From positions 1 through 61,429 of the forward strand of contig CAJLCI010000012.1 of the NCBI GenBank assembly GCA_905205065.1: a stretch of 61,429 nucleotides of DNA, in the 5' to 3' direction. Within the stretch, counting starts at the first letter, position 1, and each line of letters opens with the position of its first letter. Below the pieces are notes generated by a model. It did no database searches. It was not told the origin of the DNA and saw only the letters and a program-made list of their open reading frames with translations. Positions 54,863-61,429 of the stretch are shown piece after piece. This DNA comes from an uncultured Eubacteriales bacterium. Lineage in GTDB: Bacteria; Bacillota; Clostridia; Oscillospirales; CAG-272. Position numbers and translations under genes: made by a program.

Positions 54863-55643
54863 AATACTTAAGTATGATCTAAAATGGATTTACAAGCTGA
54901 TTATGATTTTTTACTGTCTGGCCCTTGTTTTTTCAATATTAGCAAGAATTTTTTTCAGTATTGAAAACTCGGTGCTATTTAATGTACTTTCTAACATTTG
55001 CAGCGGATGCGCGATAGCAATGATGGTAAGCAGCCTTATTAATACTTTAATGAGATCTTGGGTGCGCTTTGTCAGAAATATTTATAAAGATGAAGCATAT
55101 TTGACACATACTCTGCCTGTTGAGAAGAAAACAATTTATCTGTCGAAGGTATTGTCTGCAATTATATGCTCTTTTACGACAGTAATAGTAATAATCTTAT
55201 GTCTGTTTATATGTTACTATTCTGAAAAAAACATGACATTGTTGAAAGAATCTTTAGAACTTGCCGCGAATGTCTATAATACAACGGTTATCACTTTTAT
55301 TTTTACCATTACTTTTGTACTGTTTCTGGAAATTGTATTTATTCTTTTATTAGGATATGTAGGTATCATTATCGGGCACAGATTTAACAAGAATAAAATG
55401 GCAAAATCGCTTATCTGGGGATTTGGTCTATATATTTTAACTTCAGGACTTACTATTCTGCTTATATTTATTTTTGGCTTATTCAACCGTGATATTATGA
55501 ATCTTATTAATACAACGGATGCAGTTAATATGGACTCTGTAAAAATAATTATGTATGCCGGAACTGCAATTTATTTGATTTATAATATTATATATTATTT
55601 TGTGGGAAGATATCAGCTTGAAAGAGGAGTAAATATAGATTAA
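54852..55643 (+). CDS. ABC transporter permease of the GntR/ABC operon
   Basis: A 263-residue membrane protein with six hydrophobic segments (for example LIMIFYCLALVFSILARIFF, AIICSFTTVIVIILCLFICYY). Family-level similarity only: it resembles ABC-2-type permeases. AGGAGG lies 7 bases before ATG, and the start overlaps the ATPase gene by 11 bases. The module is positioned to export or sense envelope-active peptides, and the neighbouring RiPP-like operon makes an immunity role possible but unproven. Confidence 0.85.
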   Translation: MLGKILKYDLKWIYKLIMIFYCLALVFSILARIFFSIENSVLFNVLSNICSGCAIAMMVSSLINTLMRSWVRFVRNIYKDEAYLTHTLPVEKKTIYLSKVLSAIICSFTTVIVIILCLFICYYSEKNMTLLKESLELAANVYNTTVITFIFTITFVLFLEIVFILLLGYVGIIIGHRFNKNKMAKSLIWGFGLYILTSGLTILLIFIFGLFNRDIMNLINTTDAVNMDSVKIIMYAGTAIYLIYNIIYYFVGRYQLERGVNID

Positions 55644-55829
55644 ATTTTTATCTTTTCTCAGACTCATTAATATTATATGCTTTCCGCAATTATGTTTCGG
55701 CAAAATATTCAGGGAAACTGCCTGAAATTATATGTACTATAATATATCGTTATAATATATAGTCAGCAGTTTAGCAATGCAATTTTGATGCAGATGATTG
55801 TATATGATTCTCGGATTTTGCGCATCTGA

Positions 55830-56006
55830 TTCAAAAAGGGCAAATCCTGGTTATAAGGTCATTCGTAAGTGAATAAATGTACCGCTACCGTCAAAAGTTA
55901 GTGGAACCCGCTTCATATAATCGAATATATAGACGCGAACATTTAACGAACATTTATATAACTGAATGCCTTTGCTGGCCGGATACACCCGCTTTTAGTT
56001 ATTAAT
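55830..56006 (-). repeat. BOX-like modular repeat, copy G
   Basis: Reads on the minus strand. The 5' box is AATAACTAAAAGCGGGTGTATCC. Three or four degenerate units follow (GCAAAGGCATTCAG, ATGTTCG twice), then GTCTATATATTCG, GAAGCGGGTTCC, ACTAACTTTTGACGG, and GACCTTATAACCAGGA before CTTTTTGAA. This is the most decayed copy, and the terminal hairpins are weak. Confidence 0.55.
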
Positions 56007-56016
56007 GTGTAAATAA

Positions 56017-56055
56017 AATAATTTCGCCTGTAGCAGGCGAAATTATTATTTTTTA
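56017..56055 (+). terminator. Terminator upstream of the sigma-factor gene
   Basis: AATAATTTCGCCTG pairs perfectly with CAGGCGAAATTATT across a TAG loop, followed by ATTTTTT. It would end the GntR/ABC transcript about 375 bases past its last gene. Confidence 0.85.
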
Positions 56056-56120
56056 CGGAGATGCTTAACCAATTGTATACTTTTACGACTGTATATATGA
56101 AAAGCAAGTGAGGTATTTCT

Positions 56121-57680
56121 ATGAAACGCGATACGCTGAATAATTTAATCGTAGAAAATATGAAAACCATTTTGGGTTTCTCTATTTCCAGATTACAGAA
56201 TATACAGGAAGCGGAAGAGCTTGCAAGCGAAATTGTATATAAACTGCTTGTATCGGGAAGAAATCTACGTGACGAGGCAAAATTCTACCCATTTATGTGG
56301 AGAGTCTCTGAAAACACATATGCTGATTATTTGCGCGGAAAATCAAAACGAAAATATGAGGAAATTTCCGAAAATTTAACCGACGAAAATTTTTCTCCTG
56401 ATGATTTTATATTGAAAGAGGAAATGACTCGGCTTCGACGTGAATTATCGCTTCTGTCTGACCAGTATCGCGAATGTACCGTTCTGTATTATATAAACAA
56501 TCTTACTTGCCGTCAAATTTCAGAAAGACTTAGTATCAGTATGGAAATGGTAAAATATTATCTTTTCCGAGCACGGAAAATAATCAGGGAGGGAATAAAT
56601 TTGAACAGAACTTTGGGTGAAAAGAGCTATAATCCCGTTCGATTTGAAATTGATTTTTGGGGTACAAAAGCGGGCGATGATAATGAATATCGTAGTTTCA
56701 GGGAGCGTAAAATCAGAGGTAATATTTTGCTTGCTGCATATTATACTCCGATTTCTGCACAGGAATTAAGTATTGAACTCGGTGTTGCCATGCCTTATCT
56801 TGAGGACGAGTTATGTCTTCTTGAAAAAAGGCAATATCTCATAATTAAGAACGGAAAATATTTGACTAACATTCCGATTTTTACTTTGGAATGTAGAAAA
56901 GAAATTGATTCTCGTGTAAGGGTTGCTGTAAAAGAGGCCGTGGATGCTTTTCATCATGTATCGGATGAAGCATTTGTAGATCATTTCGCAAATAGATTTA
57001 AAGATGAAAATCTTCTGAGATGGCAGATAATAATGCTTTATTCTCATTTTGCGATGCTCCAGGCTGAAAACAAATTTTCTGAACTTCCTTCGGACGGCGC
57101 ATACAGTTTGGTTAATGGCGGTGGCGGAAAGGGATTTATTTGGGGCAGATGTATAACCGATGAAAAATTGGAACATGAGATTGAAGGAATTTATAATAAC
57201 TGTCCGTCTCATGACGGAAGAGGAAGGGTTATTGCTTTTAATTTCAAACAAATCGTTCATGCGCAGCATTTTCAGGCAAATATGATTGATCCTATTTCAT
57301 GTACGGGAGTGGGATGTTTCGCATATTTGCCGGATGACTGTAGATCTTGGATTACCAAGCTTGGGTACGAGAAAAACGGAAGCCCGAATTTTCCTGTATA
57401 TACAGACGATGAGTATAGGAAATTACCGGACAAATTGATGTCCGGAATTAAGATTTTTACTGAACTGTTTAATAAAACCGGAATGATAGCGGCAGAAGTT
57501 ACAGCACAGCATTCGCCGGAACATATTCGAAAAAATGCTGAAAAAGTAGGTGATTTTACGTATAAATTTTACAGTATTGCAAAAATAGTAGAAGAATTGT
57601 ACAGAGAGCATTGGCTGAAGGCAGTAGATAAAAGTGATAAGCCGGCAATGTGTCTGATTACACCGTTTAAGAATATCTGA
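56121..57680 (+). CDS. ECF-like sigma factor with large C-terminal extension
   Basis: A 519-residue protein. Residues 1-165 look like an ECF sigma factor: region 2 (ISRLQNIQEAEELASEIVYKLL, FYPFMWRVSENTYADYLRGK) and region 4 (LLSDQYRECTVLYYINNLTC, ISERLSISMEMVKYYLFRARK). Residues 170-519 are an extension with a winged-helix-like part (ISAQELSIELGVAMPYLEDEL) and a further domain I do not recognise. It has Gly-Gly-Gly-Lys-Gly, HDGRGRVIAF and CTGVGCFAYLPDDCR patterns. No membrane segment, so the sensor is probably cytoplasmic. GTGAGG precedes ATG by 7 bases. Confidence 0.8.
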   Translation: MKRDTLNNLIVENMKTILGFSISRLQNIQEAEELASEIVYKLLVSGRNLRDEAKFYPFMWRVSENTYADYLRGKSKRKYEEISENLTDENFSPDDFILKEEMTRLRRELSLLSDQYRECTVLYYINNLTCRQISERLSISMEMVKYYLFRARKIIREGINLNRTLGEKSYNPVRFEIDFWGTKAGDDNEYRSFRERKIRGNILLAAYYTPISAQELSIELGVAMPYLEDELCLLEKRQYLIIKNGKYLTNIPIFTLECRKEIDSRVRVAVKEAVDAFHHVSDEAFVDHFANRFKDENLLRWQIIMLYSHFAMLQAENKFSELPSDGAYSLVNGGGGKGFIWGRCITDEKLEHEIEGIYNNCPSHDGRGRVIAFNFKQIVHAQHFQANMIDPISCTGVGCFAYLPDDCRSWITKLGYEKNGSPNFPVYTDDEYRKLPDKLMSGIKIFTELFNKTGMIAAEVTAQHSPEHIRKNAEKVGDFTYKFYSIAKIVEELYREHWLKAVDKSDKPAMCLITPFKNI

Positions 57681-57724
57681 TTTACTTTGAAAATAGACAG
57701 TTAATTTCTATTATTTATATAATT

Positions 57725-57763
57725 GCTGTCATTTATTATAAATGATAGCTGTATTTATTTTTA
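57725..57763 (+). terminator. Terminator of the sigma-factor gene
   Basis: GCTGTCATTTA pairs with TAAATGATAGC (one G-U) across a short loop, followed by TGTATTTATTTTT. Confidence 0.7.
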
Positions 57764-57795
57764 TATATAGTGTAAACGAGCGGCGGCATGGGAAA

Positions 57796-59082
57796 CTATT
57801 TTTTTCCTGCCGCTGCTATATTCTTTTTTTCAATATCTTGTAAAGAAACAGAATAGTCGTGTTTTATCGGTTTCCATTTCACATGTATAAAAAGAGAGAT
57901 AATTCCGAGCGGTAATTCTATAAAATCGTACCATGGCCAAAAAATTAAAAAGAAAATTTGTTTTAATACGGAACATTGAATGTGATGATGCTCACGCAAA
58001 AGTACAAGAGCTCCGGTGACTACAGAAAAAATCCAGTATGCGGCAAGAGCTGTAACGGCGGTTCCCGCAATATTCAGAAGTGTTTCTTCTGCCGTGTTTC
58101 CCGAAATAATACTTCGTAATGTTTCTGCGGCTGTCGGGAGAGTTACGCAAAAAAAAGAAAACAATCCGGCAGGAAATAAATACATAAACATATCATAGCA
58201 TGACAAATGCGGTTTTCCCGGTTGGAATATACCAGACAGAAGTCTGGGAGCAGCAGAAATAAAGCATGCGAGACGGCCCTTAATCCAACGTATTCTCTGC
58301 CGTACCGCTACCTGAATTTCATGAGGCTGCTCATCATAAAATTCAGCCGCTTCGCAAAATTCAATTTTCTTTCCATTGATTATGCTATCCATGGTGAATT
58401 GAGTATCTTCGGTAAGGTATGTACAATGCCATCCGTTGCGGAGCAAAGAGCTTTTTACCGCCCACCCTGTACCTGCTATATGGGTACTCATGCGAAGCAA
58501 ACTTCGCGGACGGTGGAGAAAAAACGATGAACGCATAAAATGGATACCGTATGACGCTGAAATAATATTCTGACTGAAATTTTTTGTGTTACGGTATCCG
58601 ATGCATATATCTGTATCGGTTGACATGGCTTTATTGATTTCGGAAATAAAATTTTTGCAAAGCAAATTGTCTGCGTCGAAAAAAATAAAACAATCAAAAT
58701 TGTTTATTCCGTAGTCATTGTCGATTTTATCGAAAAGATATTCAAGCGCATAACCTTTGCGTGCATGATGACTGTCATAACGTTCATATACTACTGCACC
58801 GCGTTCACGGCATATATCTGCGGTATTATCGTTGCAGTTATCAGCAACTACAAAAACGGTTATGTATGAAAGATCGTAATCTTGTTCTTTAATTGAATCG
58901 AGAAGGTTGCCGATCACCGCGGATTCGTTTCGGGCGCTGATTATAATACCGTATTTTTTTTGCGTATTTGCGGGAGGAAAAATTTTTGATTTTGAAAAGA
59001 ACCCTATAAGAACGAATACAAAACGGTATAACGACAAAACTGTTACTGCTGTAGTAATGTATCCAAATACTTTAAGCAACAT
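57796..59082 (-). CDS. Membrane glycosyltransferase, GT2 family
   Basis: A 428-residue processive-type GT2 enzyme with one N-terminal membrane helix and three or four C-terminal ones. Catalytic motifs: IISARNESAVIGNLL, FIFFDADNLL (DxD), TEDTQFT (acceptor-side ED) and VRQRIRWIKGR (QxxRW). Such enzymes build and export a polysaccharide or glycolipid from a nucleotide sugar, and the specific sugar cannot be told. A hairpin formed by GCGGCAGGAAA and TTTCCCATGCCGC overlaps the 3' end but lacks a U tract. Confidence 0.9.
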   Translation of the reverse strand: MLLKVFGYITTAVTVLSLYRFVFVLIGFFSKSKIFPPANTQKKYGIIISARNESAVIGNLLDSIKEQDYDLSYITVFVVADNCNDNTADICRERGAVVYERYDSHHARKGYALEYLFDKIDNDYGINNFDCFIFFDADNLLCKNFISEINKAMSTDTDICIGYRNTKNFSQNIISASYGIHFMRSSFFLHRPRSLLRMSTHIAGTGWAVKSSLLRNGWHCTYLTEDTQFTMDSIINGKKIEFCEAAEFYDEQPHEIQVAVRQRIRWIKGRLACFISAAPRLLSGIFQPGKPHLSCYDMFMYLFPAGLFSFFCVTLPTAAETLRSIISGNTAEETLLNIAGTAVTALAAYWIFSVVTGALVLLREHHHIQCSVLKQIFFLIFWPWYDFIELPLGIISLFIHVKWKPIKHDYSVSLQDIEKKNIAAAGKK

Positions 59083-59138
59083 AAAATTCCCCGCTTATGA
59101 TGTTATAAATTTAGTATTATTTTATCAAACGAAGCAGA

Positions 59139-59888
59139 TCAAAAATATATTTTTGCGACTCGGTCGTTTCCTCCGTAATCTTTGAATATTTCACATCCGG
59201 AAGCGCCGTATGAGGCAGCAAGCGCTTTAATTTGTTTTGCCTGATCGTATCCTATTTCAAAAAGAAGAACACCGCCTTTTTTGAGAAGCGGCGGATACAT
59301 TTTTAAGAAAGCTCGGTAATATCGCATACCGTCAACTCCGCCGTCGAGAGCGATACGAGGTTCTGATTTAACCTGCAAAGACAGAGACTCAATTACAGAT
59401 GTTCTTATGTACGGCGGATTGGATACTATTATGTCGTATATCTGATTGCGATTATAGTAATTTTGAAGGTATGATATAAGCAGGGGATTTTCTGCGTCCG
59501 CTTCTATAATCCTGAGTCGTGGTGCAACTCCGTTTATCTCGGCATTTTTCCCGGCAATTTGTACTGCCGGCCGAGAAATATCCACGGCGTCTCCCCGAAG
59601 ATCAGGTCTTTCGCAAAGGGTAGATATGGCAATGCATCCGCTTCCTGTACATAAATCCAAAATATATCCGTTATCGGGTGCGATCAAAACAAGCTGTTCG
59701 ACAAGCAGTTCTGTATCCGGTCTGGGAACAAGAACATCGGGAGTAACTTTATATGTTTGGTTTCGGAAATACCATTCACCGATAATATATGCGAGAGGTT
59801 CTCCAGCTTTAAGACGAACGGCGGCTGTCTTAAAGCTATTATCATCTTCAAAGAAATCCCTTAAAATTCTTCTTTCTTGTTCTGTCAT
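59139..59888 (-). CDS. prmC: Peptide chain release factor N5-glutamine methyltransferase
   Basis: Methylates the Gln of the GGQ motif in release factors RF1 and RF2. SAM motif LDLCTGSGCIAIS and catalytic VSNPPYIR are intact, with AYIIGEWYF and LVPRPDTELLVEQ before them. At 249 residues it lacks about 30 N-terminal residues of the usual 280. An in-frame stop four codons upstream of ATG 59888 confirms that this is the real start. Its ATG overlaps the TGA of the DUF1385 gene (ATGA), so the two are translationally coupled. Confidence 0.92.
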   Translation of the reverse strand: MTEQERRILRDFFEDDNSFKTAAVRLKAGEPLAYIIGEWYFRNQTYKVTPDVLVPRPDTELLVEQLVLIAPDNGYILDLCTGSGCIAISTLCERPDLRGDAVDISRPAVQIAGKNAEINGVAPRLRIIEADAENPLLISYLQNYYNRNQIYDIIVSNPPYIRTSVIESLSLQVKSEPRIALDGGVDGMRYYRAFLKMYPPLLKKGGVLLFEIGYDQAKQIKALAASYGASGCEIFKDYGGNDRVAKIYF

Positions 59889-61060
59889 GATATTATATTA
59901 TTGTCTGCGTTATCCGTGTTTTTTTCCGAAATATCAGGTATATCTTTTTGTGTATCGGAAATACTATTAAGCCCGAGAATCTTTAGGTGGACAGTATTTT
60001 CAGAACTGTGAGCATTTTCTGTTTCTGTGCCGTCCTGTTTTTCAGGGACAGCTATTCTTTCAGTTTTATTATTTACTGTTTCATTACTGTTTTTAGACTT
60101 ACGTGCAGCATGTTCCGGGAATTCTTCCGGCATGCTGCTTTTAAGTGCTTCGATCGCAACGGCAAGCTGATCGAGATCAGGTTCACGTGTTGTGATTCTC
60201 TGCATCCAGAGACCGGGTGCGGACAGTGCTCTGACAAGGCGGTTATCGTGCTTTCCGGCATACATCAGGAATTCATAGCCCGCGCCTACAACAATCGGCA
60301 GCATAGCTAATTTAGTAAGAAAACGAATTATTACACTGTCCCATGTTACAAACGGAAGAGAATAAATTATAATAGAGATGGCAATCATGACGAACATAAA
60401 GCTCGTGCCGCATCTTGGATGAAAACGCTTGAATTTTTTTGCATTTTCCGGGGTTAACTCTTCGCCCGATTCATAACAGAATATCGATTTATGTTCTGCT
60501 CCGTGATATTCAAATGTTCTTTTGATCTCGGACATAAAAGATACGCCCCATAAATACGCGATAAAAATAACAACCTTTATAATGCCTTCCACAAGATTTT
60601 TGAACCATCCCAGCTTTCCGCCGACAATATGATCTACACCTTTTGTCAGAAAGATGGGCAGAAAAAAGAATATACATACACCGAGAGCAAGTCCCAAAAC
60701 AGTGGAAATTACCATGACAATATCCATGATACTTTTTCCAAATTTTGTGCGAAGCCATTTCTCAAATTTTGATTCCTCTTCCTCCTCGTCAATTCCGTAT
60801 GCTTCAGCTGAAATCGATAATGTTTTATAGCTTAAAATCATCATTTCGATGAAATTAACAGTACCTCTGATAATCGGAATATTGAGAATTTTAATTTTTT
60901 TTCTTACCGATATGAATTCTCTGTTTTCTGTGACAATTTCGCCGTTTTCACGTCGTACGGAAACAGAATATCTGTTTTTATGCCGCATCATTACACCTTC
61001 GAGAACGGCCTGCCCTCCGACTACACCGAGACGGGGGTTGATTTCAGAGTTGTTTTTCAT
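59885..61060 (-). CDS. DUF1385 family membrane protein
   Basis: A 391-residue protein. The family start GVVGGQAVLEGVMMRHKNRY is clear, followed by four or five membrane helices and the conserved EYHGAEHKSIFCYE and RFHPRCGTSFMF. The last 75 residues are a polar Glu/Ser/Asn tail. The function is unknown. In Clostridia it often precedes prmC, as here, with a 4-base overlap. AAAGG precedes ATG 61060 by 12 bases. A 109-base tandem repeat lies just upstream. Confidence 0.9.
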   Translation of the reverse strand: MKNNSEINPRLGVVGGQAVLEGVMMRHKNRYSVSVRRENGEIVTENREFISVRKKIKILNIPIIRGTVNFIEMMILSYKTLSISAEAYGIDEEEEESKFEKWLRTKFGKSIMDIVMVISTVLGLALGVCIFFFLPIFLTKGVDHIVGGKLGWFKNLVEGIIKVVIFIAYLWGVSFMSEIKRTFEYHGAEHKSIFCYESGEELTPENAKKFKRFHPRCGTSFMFVMIAISIIIYSLPFVTWDSVIIRFLTKLAMLPIVVGAGYEFLMYAGKHDNRLVRALSAPGLWMQRITTREPDLDQLAVAIEALKSSMPEEFPEHAARKSKNSNETVNNKTERIAVPEKQDGTETENAHSSENTVHLKILGLNSISDTQKDIPDISEKNTDNADNNIIS

Positions 61061-61160
61061 TATATGTTAAAACCTTTATCCTTTCAAATTTATATGACTT
61101 CTGACATATACTGCAAAAAATATCGTTTTGAGACCAAAGTATGTTTATATTGAAATTTTT

Positions 61161-61429
61161 ATACTATAAAATCCGAATAAACCGCAATATTTCGAGGTTT
61201 AGCCTGCAAAATCACTGTTTTTAACAGCAAAACGAAATTTGCATTTTAAAGCGTTTAGCTTTAAAATATTAAACTACAAAATCTGATTTAGCCGCAATGT
61301 TTCGAGGTTTTGCTTGCAAAATCGCTGTTTTAACAGCGAAACGAAACTTGCATCTTAAAGCGTTTAGCTTTAAAATATTAAACTACAAAATCTGATTTAG
61401 CCGCAATGTTTCGAGGTTTTGCTTGCAAA
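61161..61429. repeat. Tandem repeat, unit about 109 bases, running off the window
   Basis: Two and a half units (from about 61163, 61273 and 61382) share CCGCAAT.TTTCGAGGTTT, a hairpin CGCTGTT/AACAGCG and a hairpin AAAGC/GCTTT in AAAGCGTTTAGCTTTAAAATATT. The second and third units are nearly identical and the first is diverged. It lies upstream of the DUF1385 gene. No protein frame was evident. Confidence 0.85.

Overview
The window reads as a chromosomal segment of an uncultured or poorly known member of the Clostridia. The basis is inference from gene content and order: a lepB-ylqF-rnhB-yraN cluster, tig-clpP-clpX in a row, a prmC gene coupled to a DUF1385 gene, DUF1540 and CpXC proteins, a YtrA-type GntR/ABC module, Firmicutes-type ribosome binding sites, consensus sigma-A promoters with 17-base spacers, and frequent TTG starts. 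Most of the 61 kb is housekeeping DNA with moderate AT bias and wide AT-rich intergenic gaps.

Layout. The left edge (1-355) holds the 3' end of a large serine recombinase, so an integrative element probably lies just outside. From 439 to 12682 come an EF-G-like GTPase, tadA and a radical SAM gene, a CPBP protease, a G5/M23 wall peptidase, a YifB/ComM ATPase, a three-gene operon of unknown function, a YfcE-type phosphodiesterase and mnmA. From 12881 to 19647 are two membrane proteins of unknown role, a decayed DUF3781 gene, secA and rpsU. From 19981 to 26573 a plus-strand series carries apgM, lepB, ylqF, rnhB, yraN, an M19 dipeptidase and threonine synthase. A proteostasis block (tig, clpP, clpX) follows, then tRNA-Gly and mscS on the minus strand. 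From 33650 to 39933 a compact minus-strand series carries mltG, a second CPBP protease, a 5-formyl-THF cyclo-ligase, a DJ-1 protein, a CpXC protein and a membrane protein. From 40577 to 46074 are an aminotransferase, trpS, a WecA/TagO-like transferase and a second M23 protein. The right end (57796-61060) has a GT2 glycosyltransferase, prmC and a DUF1385 gene, then a 109-base tandem repeat that runs off the window.

Two things stand out. First, 47531-53062 on the minus strand is a compact RiPP-like operon. It has a 31-residue precursor-like peptide ending in a CxC motif, two ABC exporter subunits, and a fusion of a subtilisin (S8) domain with a DUF1611/TIGR04066-like P-loop domain. No radical SAM or other classical modifying enzyme is present. 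A separate minus-strand transcription unit (53254-53500) lies just upstream. It has a consensus promoter, a 38-codon reading frame and a strong terminator. Beyond it a GntR/ABC module starts from a promoter overlapped by a perfect 10-base inverted repeat.

Second, at least seven intergenic sites on both strands carry members of one modular repeat family. Each has a 5' box near TATAACTAAAAGCGGGAT, a variable number of 15-20 base units near GACGTTCGNCTGTAAAG, and a 3' box with two hairpins whose stems covary between copies. The A-B(n)-C architecture recalls pneumococcal BOX elements, but the sequence is different and I do not recognise the family.
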